Source: Oceanibaculum indicum P24 (GTDB lineage: Bacteria; Pseudomonadota; Alphaproteobacteria; Oceanibaculales; Oceanibaculaceae). From it: 64,000 bases of DNA. The notes under the pieces were generated by a model. It was given only the letters and a program-made list of their open reading frames with translations. It was not told the DNA's origin and ran no database searches. The position numbers and the translations under genes were made by a program. Position 1 is the stretch's first letter. Every line of letters begins with the position of its first letter. The stretch is from contig NZ_AMRL01000004.1 in assembly GCF_000299935.1 (NCBI RefSeq), forward strand, positions 124,001-188,000. Direction: 5' to 3'. Below are positions 19,538-28,410 of the stretch, one piece after another.

Positions 19538-19559
19538 CGCTATCAGATGGTGCTGCCGA

Positions 19560-19781
19560 TCAGGAGTGCGCAGCAGCGCCGTTGTGGCTTTTCAGGGCAT
19601 CCAGGGTGCGGCGCACAATGGCCTTCACCGGGTTCACCACGAACAGGGTCATGCCCTCGCGGATCGCCTGAGCCCGCAGCTGGCGGGCATACCGCACATG
19701 GGTATAAATCTGGCTCGGATCGTAGGGCGGCAGGGCATAGTCCTGGTACGCCGCGTGGGTCTTCTCAAGGTCCTGAAACAT
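19560..19781 (-). CDS. Small hypothetical protein (73 residues)
   Basis: I cannot assign a function. The ATG at 19781 is preceded by ACGGAG 8-9 nt upstream; the frame stays open a further 28 codons upstream but that part lacks a ribosome site. The protein starts MFQDLEKTHAAYQDYALPPY. It has a basic, amphipathic middle (HVRYARQLRAQAIREGM) and then NPVKAIVRRTLDALKSH. The layout loosely resembles the short alphaproteobacterial RSP_7527/DUF1127-type proteins, some of which are stress-related RNA-binding proteins; that similarity is by eye only. It has its own terminator, so it is very likely a real, separately expressed gene. Confidence 0.7.
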   Translation of the reverse strand: MFQDLEKTHAAYQDYALPPYDPSQIYTHVRYARQLRAQAIREGMTLFVVNPVKAIVRRTLDALKSHNGAAAHS

Positions 19782-19951
19782 CGGGTATCTCCGTAAAAAT
19801 GGGTTACGAAGAGCGCTCTCCCATATCGTTGAGACCAATATATTATTGCAGCGCACAATAGGCAAGCTTTACTGCCCTATTTTGCCATGCGTGCACTGCA
19901 ACAAAACCCTGTTCCTGACGCAGGTCTGAAAGGGCCGCCAGCGGCGGAAAC

Positions 19952-20344
19952 TCAGACTTCGGGATCGACCGGCCGCGGCCGCCGTGTCTCGTCGATGGCA
20001 ACGAAGGTGTAGGTGCCTTCCGTGACCAGCACGCGGGGGCTGTGGTCGCGGCGCTGCGCCCAGGCCTCGATGCGGATGGTCATCGAGGTCCGCCCCACCC
20101 GCTCGATGGTCGTGTAGCAGCACAAGATATCGCCAATGAAGACCGGCCGGTGGAAGGTCATCGCATCCACCGCCACCGTGGCGACCCGTCCGCCGGCCCG
20201 CTGCTGCGCCGCGACTCCGCCGGCAATGTCCATCTGGGACAGCACCCAGCCGCCGAAAATATCGCCATTCGGGTTCGCATCGGCCGGCATGGCGACCGTC
20301 CTGATCTGCAGATCGCCCTTGGGCGCGCGGTCATCAGCGCTCAT
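19952..20344 (-). CDS. Acyl-CoA thioesterase (YciA-like hotdog fold)
   Basis: This 130-residue single-hotdog thioesterase hydrolyses acyl-CoA to free acid and CoA. The YciA/BACH-type motif is ADANPNGDIFGGWVLSQMD (near residues 20-38, catalytic Asn/Asp region), followed by VDAMTFHRPVFIGD and ERVGRTSMTIRIEAWA. The ATG at 20344 has an excellent AGGAGGGG Shine-Dalgarno; an upstream in-frame ATG adds 11 residues without one. It is divergent from parE. YciA-type enzymes act broadly on short to medium acyl-CoAs; the specific substrate here is unknown. Confidence 0.92.
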   Translation of the reverse strand: MSADDRAPKGDLQIRTVAMPADANPNGDIFGGWVLSQMDIAGGVAAQQRAGGRVATVAVDAMTFHRPVFIGDILCCYTTIERVGRTSMTIRIEAWAQRRDHSPRVLVTEGTYTFVAIDETRRPRPVDPEV

Positions 20345-20451
20345 CTTTCCCCTCCTCTGTCGGGCCCCTGAATCCACTATATATTGTTAACCTAAAATTC
20401 CGTCACACAGGATACGCTTGAACCGTTGCCCGCTGCCGATATACTCGGCTC

Positions 20452-22446
20452 ATGGCAGACCTTTTTCAAACGACAGCGCGCGATACCGGCGACTATACCG
20501 CTAAGGATATCGAGGTTCTCGAAGGGCTGGAGCCGGTCCGGCGCCGGCCCGGCATGTATATTGGCGGCACCGACGAGCGGGCCCTGCACCATCTGGTTGC
20601 CGAGGTGCTGGACAACGCGATGGACGAGGCGGTCGCCGGCCATGCCAACCGTATCGAGCTGGAGTTGCTGGCGGACAGCAGCGTCATTGTCCGCGACAAT
20701 GGCCGCGGCATCCCGGTCGATCCGCACCCCAAATACCGCGACAAGTCGGCGCTGGAGGTCATCCTCACCACCCTGCATTCCGGCGGCAAGTTCAGCGATT
20801 CCGTCTATAAGACCGCCGGCGGCCTGCATGGCGTCGGCGTGTCGGTGGTCAATGCGCTGTCCGACCGGCTGACAGTCGAGGTCGCCCGCGAGAAGCGGCT
20901 GTACGCCCAGCATTTCAGCCGGGGCGCGCCGCAGGGGCCGCTTGAAGTCATCGGCGCCGCCCCGAACCGGCGCGGCACGACGCTGAAATTCCATCCCGAT
21001 CCGGAGATTTTCGGCGAACGGGCGCGCTTCAAGCCGGCGACGCTGTACCGCATGGCGCGCTCCAAGGCCTATCTGTTCAAGGGTGTGGAAATCCGCTGGA
21101 GCTGCGATCCGGTGCTGATAACCGGCAGTGACACCACGCCGGCAACCGAGACGCTGCATTTCCCCAATGGTCTCACTGACTTCCTCAGCCACGCGCTGGA
21201 AGACCGAACGCTGGTGACCGCCCAGCCCTTCACCGGCGAGGTGGAGGTGCAGAATGGCGAGACCGGCCGCGTCGAATGGGCTATCGCCTGGCCGGCCGAC
21301 GAGGATGACGGCTTCCTGAATGCCTACTGCAATACCGTTCCGACTCCGCTGGGCGGCACGCATGAGCAGGGCCTGCGCACGGCGCTGCTGCGCGCGCTGA
21401 AGGCCTATGGCGAGCTGGTCGGCAACAAGCGCGCCGCGCAGATCACGGCGGACGATATTCTGGGCGGTACCGCCATCATGCTGTCGGTCTTCATCCGCGA
21501 TCCGCAGTTCCAGGGCCAGACCAAGGAAAAGCTGGTCTCCCAGCATGCCACCCGCCTCGTCGAGCAGGCAGTGAAGGACCGGTTCGACCATTGGCTGGCG
21601 GACCAGCCGGAACAGTCGAACCAGCTGCTGGGCTTCATCATCGACAAGGCCGAGGAGCGGCTGAAGCGCCGCCAGCAGAAGGACACCCAGCGCAAGACCG
21701 CGACCCAGCGGCTGCGCCTGCCCGGCAAGCTGGCCGATTGCACACGCACCAACCGCGAAGACACCGAAATCTTCCTGGTCGAGGGCGATTCGGCGGGTGG
21801 GTCCGCCAAGCAGGCGCGCCGGCGCGACACCCAGGCGGTGTTGCCACTGCGCGGCAAGATCCTGAACGTCGCCTCGGCCTCCGCCGACAAGCTGCGCGGC
21901 AACCAGGAACTCTCCGACCTGCTGCTGGCGCTGGGCTGCGGCACGGGCGACCGCTATGACGAGGCGGCGCTGCGCTATGACCGCGTCATCATCATGACCG
22001 ACGCCGATGTCGATGGCGCGCACATCGCCTCGCTGCTGATGACCTTCTTCTACCGCGAGATGCCGAAGCTGATCGAGAATGGCCATCTTTACCTGGCCAT
22101 CCCCCCGCTCTACCGGCTGACGCAGGGGGCGGTCACGCTCTATGCGCGCGACGACAAGCACAAGGACGAGCTGATGGCCAATGGCTTCAAGGGCCGCGGC
22201 AAGATCGAGATCAGCCGCTTCAAGGGCCTGGGCGAAATGCCGTCGCAGCAGCTGAAGGAAACCACCATGGACCCGGATAAGCGCGTGCTGGTGCGGGTGA
22301 CCATTCCCGACACGCGCGACGCCGAACAGCGCGACGACGCCAAGGATACCGCCCAGCTGGTGGAAAGCCTGATGGGCCGGAAGCCGGAACTGCGCCTTGC
22401 CTTCATCCAGGAAAACGCCCGCTTCGTCCGCGATCTGGACGTCTGA
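20452..22446 (+). CDS. parE: DNA topoisomerase IV subunit B
   Basis: This ATPase subunit of the type IIA topoisomerase unlinks daughter chromosomes. It has 664 residues. The GHKL ATPase domain has EVLDNAMDEAVAGHA, DNGRGIPVD and GGLHGVGVSVVNALS. The transducer domain follows. The TOPRIM part has the EGDSAGGSAKQARRR signature and the acidic TDADVDGAHI. Absence of the long GyrB insertions and a length near 660 favour ParE over GyrB. The ATG at 20452 is in a short 107-nt intergenic region shared with the divergent thioesterase. The next gene begins 10 nt after the stop. Confidence 0.96.
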   Translation: MADLFQTTARDTGDYTAKDIEVLEGLEPVRRRPGMYIGGTDERALHHLVAEVLDNAMDEAVAGHANRIELELLADSSVIVRDNGRGIPVDPHPKYRDKSALEVILTTLHSGGKFSDSVYKTAGGLHGVGVSVVNALSDRLTVEVAREKRLYAQHFSRGAPQGPLEVIGAAPNRRGTTLKFHPDPEIFGERARFKPATLYRMARSKAYLFKGVEIRWSCDPVLITGSDTTPATETLHFPNGLTDFLSHALEDRTLVTAQPFTGEVEVQNGETGRVEWAIAWPADEDDGFLNAYCNTVPTPLGGTHEQGLRTALLRALKAYGELVGNKRAAQITADDILGGTAIMLSVFIRDPQFQGQTKEKLVSQHATRLVEQAVKDRFDHWLADQPEQSNQLLGFIIDKAEERLKRRQQKDTQRKTATQRLRLPGKLADCTRTNREDTEIFLVEGDSAGGSAKQARRRDTQAVLPLRGKILNVASASADKLRGNQELSDLLLALGCGTGDRYDEAALRYDRVIIMTDADVDGAHIASLLMTFFYREMPKLIENGHLYLAIPPLYRLTQGAVTLYARDDKHKDELMANGFKGRGKIEISRFKGLGEMPSQQLKETTMDPDKRVLVRVTIPDTRDAEQRDDAKDTAQLVESLMGRKPELRLAFIQENARFVRDLDV

Positions 22447-22456
22447 CGGCGGCGGC

Positions 22457-23293
22457 ATGTCCCGCGCCGACACCCGGAAACAGGAAAAGGCGGTACAGGC
22501 CGCCCTGCGCCGTGGCGGCCTGCCGCCGGAGCGGGATTTCGGCCTGCTGTTCGCCCACACATCCAATCTGCGACGCATCCTCGGTGAAGGATCGAACGCC
22601 GCCCGCGCCCAGGACGCCGCGCGCCATCACCTCGATGCGCTCAACCGCTCGCTGCGCCAGCAGGCCGGCGCCTTCTCCCTGGAATGCACCAAGGGGTGCA
22701 GCTATTGCTGCCATAATATGGTGACGGCCAGCGCGCCCGAGATTTTCCTGCTGGCCCGGCATTTCCGCAAGGCCGCCCCGGCGCACCTGCAAAAGGCGCT
22801 GGAAAAGCTGCGCGCGGCCGACGAGGCTGGCCGCGATCTCGACCCGCGCCAGCGTTACCTCGCCCATATCGGCTGCGGGCTGCTGGACGAGAATGGCCTG
22901 TGCACTGCCTATGAGGCACGGCCGAATGTCTGCCGCACCATGGTGTCAGCCTCGGTCACGGCCTGCCGTGCCAGTTTCGATGGCGAGCCGGCGCAAATCC
23001 CGGTGCCGAAGACCTATGGCGCGCTGCGCACGGCCTATTCCTACACGCTGCTGGCGGCCTTGCGCGCGGAAGGGCTGGATGACCGGCTGTACGAGCTGAA
23101 TCAGGCGCTGCGGACCGCACTTGAAACGGAAAATGCCGAGCGGCGCTGGCTTTCCGGCGAGGATATCTTCGCCGGCATCCGGCACGAACGGATTGATGCA
23201 GACAGCCAGCCGGAAGCCGTGCTGTTCCTGTCGGTCCTGGCGGCGGGGGCGGAAGATGGCCCCCTGCCCGCCAATCCCTGGATTACCCGCTAA
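22457..23293 (+). CDS. YkgJ-type cysteine cluster protein (UPF0153)
   Basis: This 278-residue cytoplasmic protein has a metal- or cluster-binding cysteine set: CTKGCSYCCHNMV near residue 78 and downstream C residues in HIGCGLLDENGLCTAYEARPN and VCRTMV. This spacing is the hallmark of the YkgJ/CxxCxxCC family (PF03692), which is proposed to bind zinc or Fe-S but has no settled function. The start is the ATG at 22457, with CGGCGG upstream. The frame extends further 5' into parE, which I reject. It follows parE by 10 nt and is likely co-transcribed. Confidence 0.85.
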   Translation: MSRADTRKQEKAVQAALRRGGLPPERDFGLLFAHTSNLRRILGEGSNAARAQDAARHHLDALNRSLRQQAGAFSLECTKGCSYCCHNMVTASAPEIFLLARHFRKAAPAHLQKALEKLRAADEAGRDLDPRQRYLAHIGCGLLDENGLCTAYEARPNVCRTMVSASVTACRASFDGEPAQIPVPKTYGALRTAYSYTLLAALRAEGLDDRLYELNQALRTALETENAERRWLSGEDIFAGIRHERIDADSQPEAVLFLSVLAAGAEDGPLPANPWITR

Positions 23294-23300
23294 GCGCCTG

Positions 23301-24929
23301 TCAGGCCGCGTCGAACTGGCCGAATTCCCAGTCCTTGCCGGGTGCTGCATCGAACAGCGCCTTGGTATATTCATGCTCTGGCGCGGTGAAGACCTTGGAC
23401 GCCAGGCCGTATTCCACCACCTCGCCCTTGAACATGACGGCGACCCGGTCACAGACCTGTGCTGCAACGCGCAGATCGTGGGTGATGAACAGCATGGCGA
23501 GATCGAAGCGCTTGCGCACATCGTCCAGCAGTTCCAGCACCTGTGCCTGCACCGACACATCCAGCGCTGACACCGCCTCGTCGGCAATCAGCAACTCCGG
23601 CTCCATCGCCAACGCCCGCGCAATGCAGATGCGCTGGCGCTGCCCGCCGGAGAACTGGTGCGGGAAACGGTCCACGGCGTTCGGATCGAGGCCCACCAGC
23701 TTCATCAGGTCACGCGCCCGGTCCCAGGCTTCCTTGGAGGACAGGCCGAAATTCATCGGCCCCTCGACGATGGACTGGCCGACGGTGCGGCGCGGATTGA
23801 GTGAGCGGTACGGGTCCTGGAAGACGATCTGCACCTTCTTGCGGTGCGGCCGCAGCAGGCTGGCCGGCAACGTGCCGATATCGACATTGTGCAGGTTGAT
23901 CGACCCCGATGTCGGATCGATCAGCCGGACCACGCAGCGCGCCACGGTGGATTTGCCGGAGCCGGATTCGCCAACGATCCCCAGCGTCTCGCCGCGGCGG
24001 ACGGTGAGATTCACCTCCTTCGCCGCATGCACCGGGTGCGCCTTCTGGAACAGCCCGCCGCCGCCATAGGTCTTGGAGAGGTTCGTGGTTTCCAGCACGA
24101 TCGGCGCATTGCCGATGGGTTCCCGCTGCTTCGGCTTGATGCTGGGCACGGAAGAAATCAGCATGCGGGTGTAGGGATGTTGCGGGTTGCGCAGGACCTG
24201 CTTCGCCTCGCCGAATTCCACCAGCTTGCCGAACTGCATGACGGCAACACGGTCGGCGATCTCCGCCACCACGCCGAAATCATGGGTGATGAACAGCACA
24301 CCGGTCTGGTGGCGGCCCTGCAGATCCTTGATCAGCCGCAGAATCTGCGCCTGGGTCGTCACGTCCAGCGCGGTCGTCGGCTCGTCCGCGATCAGCAGCA
24401 CCGGATCGAGGGCAAGCGCCATGGCGATCATAATGCGCTGGCGCTGCCCGCCCGACAGCTGATGCGGGTAGGAATTGCGGATACGCTCCGGGTCCGGCAG
24501 GCGCACATCCTCCATCACCGCCAGCACGCGCTCCAGCCGTTCCTGCTGGCTCATGCTGGTGTGGACGCTCAGCAGTTCGTCGATCTGGTCGCCGACCTTC
24601 ATCACCGGGTTCAGCGCCGTCATCGGCTCCTGGAAGATCATCGACATGCGGCTGGCGCGCAATTCGCGCATGCGCTCCGCCGAGGCGGTCAGCAGATTCT
24701 CGCCTTCCAGCAGAATCTCGCCGGCCGTCGGTACCAGCTGCTTCTTCGGCAGCAGCCCCATGACGGTATGCGCCGTCACCGACTTGCCGGAGCCCGATTC
24801 GCCGACGACGCAGAGAATCTCCTGCGGCCGCACTTCCAGGTTGATATGTTCCACCGCATTCTCGCGGTCGGCACCGCGCGGCAGGCGAACGGTCAGGTTC
24901 TTTACTTGCAGGACCGGCTTGTCGGACAT
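23301..24929 (-). CDS. ABC transporter ATP-binding protein, fused DppD-DppF (GsiA/YejF-like)
   Basis: Two complete nucleotide-binding domains of the peptide/nickel importer family are joined in one 542-residue chain. The first has Walker [10 protein letters not shown], signature [14 protein letters not shown] and Walker [13 protein letters not shown]. The second has [29 protein letters not shown] and [12 protein letters not shown]. Each is followed by an oligopeptide-type C-terminal extension. The ATG at 24929 has GGAAGGGA upstream and gives [14 protein letters not shown]; a longer in-frame start is rejected. No permease or binding protein is adjacent. The only matching permease/SBP set in the window lies at 30525-34005 and lacks an ATPase, so they are probably partners. 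Confidence 0.94.
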   Translation of the reverse strand: MSDKPVLQVKNLTVRLPRGADRENAVEHINLEVRPQEILCVVGESGSGKSVTAHTVMGLLPKKQLVPTAGEILLEGENLLTASAERMRELRASRMSMIFQEPMTALNPVMKVGDQIDELLSVHTSMSQQERLERVLAVMEDVRLPDPERIRNSYPHQLSGGQRQRIMIAMALALDPVLLIADEPTTALDVTTQAQILRLIKDLQGRHQTGVLFITHDFGVVAEIADRVAVMQFGKLVEFGEAKQVLRNPQHPYTRMLISSVPSIKPKQREPIGNAPIVLETTNLSKTYGGGGLFQKAHPVHAAKEVNLTVRRGETLGIVGESGSGKSTVARCVVRLIDPTSGSINLHNVDIGTLPASLLRPHRKKVQIVFQDPYRSLNPRRTVGQSIVEGPMNFGLSSKEAWDRARDLMKLVGLDPNAVDRFPHQFSGGQRQRICIARALAMEPELLIADEAVSALDVSVQAQVLELLDDVRKRFDLAMLFITHDLRVAAQVCDRVAVMFKGEVVEYGLASKVFTAPEHEYTKALFDAAPGKDWEFGQFDAA

Positions 24930-25132
24930 CTGTTCCCTTCCATCTCCTAAACGGTTCGCGCTCGCCTGGTTCATCACCCCCGCTTCGCTGCAGGATCGCG
25001 GCGTGCGGGAGCGTTTTAATGTGCCGTCCCGGCATTTTCCGGAACGCTGATAGAACTATAGCGAAGATGTCAGGGTTTGAGGCAAGTTTGCAGCGCAAAA
25101 AATGCGGAAAGTGGGAAAAAAGATAATCGGCC

Positions 25133-25543
25133 TCAGCGGCTGTTGCCCTGCTGGGCCTGCTGGGACTCCCGCCCCATCACATCGACCCTAAAACCGCCGC
25201 CTTCAGATCGCTGTAACACCGTATAGCGGACGATCCCCACATTTCCATCCTGAAGGGTCCGCGCCGCGCAATCGCGGGCTTCGATCACATCGCCAGCCAC
25301 GCGGCGGCGATTCTCGCGGAAGGAAACCACTTCGGGCGTGGAATGCCGCGCCGACCATTGTGCAGCCAGGGCCCTGCCGATCTCCTGGCGGACCGGCTCG
25401 CTGTCGCATCTGGGCAGGCCGGACGCGTAATACCCGTCATAGAGCGACCATGACAGGCCACCGGCCACCAGGACGGCAGCGGCGACGGCCAGTCCAAATC
25501 GCCGTTTGGGAGGACGCTTGAAGAATATGTTCTTGCGGCTCAT
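25133..25543 (-). CDS. Hypothetical membrane-anchored protein
   Basis: The function is unrecognised. The ATG at 25543 gives 136 residues; a TTG six codons upstream is possible. A basic N-terminus (MSRKNIFFKRPPKRRFG) precedes one hydrophobic segment, AVAAAVLVAGGLSWSLY (about residues 19-35), so it is probably a single-pass inner-membrane protein or one with an uncleaved anchor. The periplasmic domain has two cysteines (LPRCDSE and EARDCAA) that could form a disulfide. A beta-rich C-terminal end reads GIVRYTVLQRSEGGGF. It is divergent from the DUF4340 gene, and the AT-rich gap may hold both promoters. Confidence 0.7.
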   Translation of the reverse strand: MSRKNIFFKRPPKRRFGLAVAAAVLVAGGLSWSLYDGYYASGLPRCDSEPVRQEIGRALAAQWSARHSTPEVVSFRENRRRVAGDVIEARDCAARTLQDGNVGIVRYTVLQRSEGGGFRVDVMGRESQQAQQGNSR

Positions 25544-25713
25544 CCGAAACCCATAATGCAATGCGAAACCAAGAAGTCAGGTGGCGCAGAACCACCTTCT
25601 AGAGATCATCCTAACAAAAAATGGACATAATATGACGTCAATATGCAGCATGCTCACTGCATCGAACAGCCTGCCGATCAACATACGATTATCAAATTAA
25701 TGGAATCGGTTAC

Positions 25714-25732
25714 ATTCACCGCACCGGTGAAT
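25714..25732. promoter_or_regulatory. Short inverted repeat upstream of the DUF4340 gene
   Basis: ATTCACC-GCACC-GGTGAAT lies 29 nt before the DUF4340 ATG in an AT-rich 217-nt divergent intergenic region. Position and symmetry suit a repressor operator, but no regulator is known. Confidence 0.3.
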
Positions 25733-25760
25733 ATTAAAAACAAATGGAAGAAACTTGAAA

Positions 25761-26867
25761 ATGAACGAAATATCTAAGACGCGCTCCCGGAAATGGGCAA
25801 GTCCCGTCAATTTGCTGATACTGCTCGTGTTCATTTTCGTGGCCGGCATGGTGGCCCTCGGCAGCCACCTGTTTATGGAGCGCTCCATCGTCAAGACCGT
25901 CGAGGAGCAGGACGAGCAACTCTTCCCGCGCCTGTCCGGCGAAAACGACGCCGTGGCCGGTATCGTCATCGAACGCGGACAGGACAGGCTGGAACTGGTC
26001 CGCCGGGACGATGGCCATCAGGGGGATGACCAGTGGGGCCTCGCCAACTGGGACGGCTATCCGGTGGATGAGGAGAAGGTCGCCGGCCTGATCGACGATC
26101 TCGCCTCCCTGCGCGGCGTCGAGACGAGCACCGACCAGATCAGCGCCGCCAACATCCCCGACCTGCGCGACCGGAACACGGCAACGGAAGTGACCGTCCG
26201 CGACAATGAGGGTGCCGTGCTTGCTGGCCTGATAATCGGCGACACCGTCGCCACGCCGGGCGGTGCCGAGATCAACAGGACCTTCGTGCAGCCGCAAGGG
26301 GCCGAGCGGGCCTGGCTGTCCGCGCGGGAAATCAGGGTGCCGGTCGATCACACTGCCTGGATCAGCCCGATCATTCTCGATATCGCGCCTGACCGCATCG
26401 CCGCGGCACAGCTACGCGATACCGATGGCAACAGGCTGGAGATCGAGCGCCAGGAGAATATGGAACAGCCCTTCAAGCCGACCAACCAGCCGGAAGGCAC
26501 CCGTGTCTCCGAGCCCTGGCTCCTCACCCGCGTGGCCGCCGCGCTGGAAAAGCTGCAGATCGTCGAGGCACGAAAGGCAGACGGCACCCCTCTGCCCACC
26601 GATTCCGACACGCTGGAAGCAGAGTTCAAGACGCTCGACGGATTGCGGGTAAAGCTTGCGATGGCCCATCAGGGCGATGCGACATGGGCTGAGATCGAGG
26701 CTCAGGCCGACGATGCCAGCGCCGCGAAGCCGGAAGCCGATTCCATCAATGCCCGCACCGCCGGCTGGCACTTCCGGCTTCCCGATTTCGTCACCAAGGA
26801 CCTGACGGCCAATCCCGAAGCGACGGTCCGGGAAACGGACCGCGCTCCGGAACCGGCGCAGCGGTAG
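25761..26867 (+). CDS. DUF4340 domain-containing protein
   Basis: This 368-residue protein has one N-terminal membrane segment (WASPVNLLILLVFIFVAGMV, about residues 12-31) and a large periplasmic region. The middle part, with a DGYPVDEEKVAGLIDDLASL helix and then the GLIIGD...RTFVQPQGAERAWL strand pattern, is the DUF4340 layout also seen in periplasmic parts of GldG-like ABC systems. The ATG at 25761 is chosen; a TTG two codons earlier is less likely. No ABC partner genes of the Gld type are nearby, so it stands alone. It is convergent with the TRAP operon, with 4 nt between the two stop codons. The biological role is unknown. Confidence 0.82.
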   Translation: MNEISKTRSRKWASPVNLLILLVFIFVAGMVALGSHLFMERSIVKTVEEQDEQLFPRLSGENDAVAGIVIERGQDRLELVRRDDGHQGDDQWGLANWDGYPVDEEKVAGLIDDLASLRGVETSTDQISAANIPDLRDRNTATEVTVRDNEGAVLAGLIIGDTVATPGGAEINRTFVQPQGAERAWLSAREIRVPVDHTAWISPIILDIAPDRIAAAQLRDTDGNRLEIERQENMEQPFKPTNQPEGTRVSEPWLLTRVAAALEKLQIVEARKADGTPLPTDSDTLEAEFKTLDGLRVKLAMAHQGDATWAEIEAQADDASAAKPEADSINARTAGWHFRLPDFVTKDLTANPEATVRETDRAPEPAQR

Positions 26868-26871
26868 GAGG

Positions 26872-27048
26872 TCAGCCCTGCGGCTTCTTTCCCTTAAAGA
26901 GCTGCCCCCAGATATCGTAGGCCGCCAGCCCGCAGCCGATCAGCGCCACCGCGATGAGGGCCGGTTTCAGCACCGAAAACACGATGATGCCGATGAATCC
27001 GGTAAAGACGGCCAGCGCAATCAGGCCGAGAACACGGTCCATAGTCAT
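26872..27048 (-). CDS. Small membrane protein at the end of the TRAP operon (58 residues)
   Basis: I do not recognise a named family. The ATG at 27048 has a perfect GGAGG 7 nt upstream and lies 12 nt after the dctM stop, so it is almost certainly translated with the TRAP genes. The protein starts MTMDRVLGLIALAVFTGFIG. It has two hydrophobic stretches (about residues 7-26 and 29-44, the latter PALIAVALIGCGLAAYD) and a basic tail FKGKKPQG, predicting a two-span hairpin. The stop is at 26872. A role as an accessory or stabilising subunit of the TRAP permease is an inference from position alone. Confidence 0.7.
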   Translation of the reverse strand: MTMDRVLGLIALAVFTGFIGIIVFSVLKPALIAVALIGCGLAAYDIWGQLFKGKKPQG

Positions 27049-27060
27049 GCGGGTTCCTCC

Positions 27061-28410
27061 TTACCGGCCATAGATCAGCTGCGGCAGCCAGTACACGATC
27101 TCCGGCACCGTGTAGAGCAGGATCATGGTGATGAACACCATCGCCACATAGGGCAGTGACCCCCGGAAAATCTGCACCAGCTGCACATAGGGCGGTGCAA
27201 TCCCCTTCAGATAATAGGCTGACATCGCCATGGGCGGTGTCAGAAAGCTGGTCTGCAGGTTGATTGCGATCAGAATGCCGAAGAACAGCGGGTCGATGTC
27301 GAACAGCGGCAGCAGCGGCAGGAAGATCGGCACGAAGATGATGATGATTTCCGACCATTCCAGCGGCCAGCCCAGCAGGAAGATGATGAGCTGCGCCAGG
27401 ATCAGGAACTGCAGCGGCGTAAGGTCCAGCCCCTTCACGAACTCGCTGACCACATGTTCGCCGCCGAGATAAGAAAAGACCGACGAGAACACCCAGGACC
27501 CGACGAACAGCCAGCACACCATCGCCGTGGTACGGACCGTCAGATAGACAGATTCCTGCAAGCGCCGCCAGGTCAGCGCCCGGTAGGCGACAGCCAGCAG
27601 AAGGCCGCCGAGGGCACCGATCGCCGCCGCCTCCGACGGGGTGGCAAGGCCGAACAGGATCGCCCCCAGCACCGACAGGATCAGGAAGGCCAGCGGGAAG
27701 AAGGAGGTCAGCAGCATCAGCAGGATCTTCGTGATCGGCACGTCCTCCTGCTTCTCCGGTTTCGGGGCCAGCTTCGGCTGCATCCAGGCGCGCACGAGAA
27801 TGTAGAGCAGGTACATGCCGGCCAGCGTAAAGCCCGGCAGCAGCGCGCCGGCATAGAGCCGGACGATGGAAACGCCCGAGGTCGCGGCATAGACGATCAG
27901 CATGATCGAGGGCGGGATCAGGATGCCCAGCGTGCCGCCGGCGCAGATCACGCCGGAGGCGAAGCTGGTATCATAGCGCGCCTTCAGCATGGCCGGGAAG
28001 GCCAGCAGCCCCATCAGCGTCACCACGGCGCCGACGATGCCGGTCGCGGTGGCGAACAGCGCGCAGGTGATCAGCGCGGCGACCGCCATCGACCCCGGCA
28101 CCCGCCGGGTTGCCAGGGCCAGCGTCTGGAACAGCCGGTCCACGATGTTCGCGCGTTCGACGATATATCCCATGAACAGGAACAGCGGTATCGCCGTCAG
28201 CACATCGTTCGACATGACCGAATAGGTCTGGTTGACGAACAAATCGAAGATGCGGTTGTCGAAGATCGTCCGCATCCGCTCGGCATCAAAATAGGCGTAG
28301 TAGCCAAAGCCGATGCCCATGGCCATCAGCGTGAAGGCAATCGGGAAACCCAGCATGATGATGAGGATGAAAATCCCCAGCATCATGATCGCAATGAAGG
28401 GATCGCTCAT
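27061..28410 (-). CDS. dctM: TRAP transporter large permease subunit
   Basis: This 449-residue, about 12-span permease is the ion-coupled translocation channel of a tripartite ATP-independent periplasmic transporter. Typical text includes the N-terminal ILIIMLGFPIAFTLMAMG, GTLGILIPPSIMLIVYAA (a family hallmark) and FLTPPMAMSAYYLKGIAP. Length and the PPS/PPM motifs fit DctM of the C4-dicarboxylate/mannitol/2-keto acid TRAP group. Its ATG overlaps the dctQ stop (ATGA), showing translational coupling. It is followed by the 58-residue membrane protein. Confidence 0.96.
   Translation of the reverse strand: MSDPFIAIMMLGIFILIIMLGFPIAFTLMAMGIGFGYYAYFDAERMRTIFDNRIFDLFVNQTYSVMSNDVLTAIPLFLFMGYIVERANIVDRLFQTLALATRRVPGSMAVAALITCALFATATGIVGAVVTLMGLLAFPAMLKARYDTSFASGVICAGGTLGILIPPSIMLIVYAATSGVSIVRLYAGALLPGFTLAGMYLLYILVRAWMQPKLAPKPEKQEDVPITKILLMLLTSFFPLAFLILSVLGAILFGLATPSEAAAIGALGGLLLAVAYRALTWRRLQESVYLTVRTTAMVCWLFVGSWVFSSVFSYLGGEHVVSEFVKGLDLTPLQFLILAQLIIFLLGWPLEWSEIIIIFVPIFLPLLPLFDIDPLFFGILIAINLQTSFLTPPMAMSAYYLKGIAPPYVQLVQIFRGSLPYVAMVFITMILLYTVPEIVYWLPQLIYGR

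Noticed and set aside
20392-22578. 728-codon minus-strand frame opposite parE
   Set aside because: Antisense shadow of parE and its neighbours, with no independent support.
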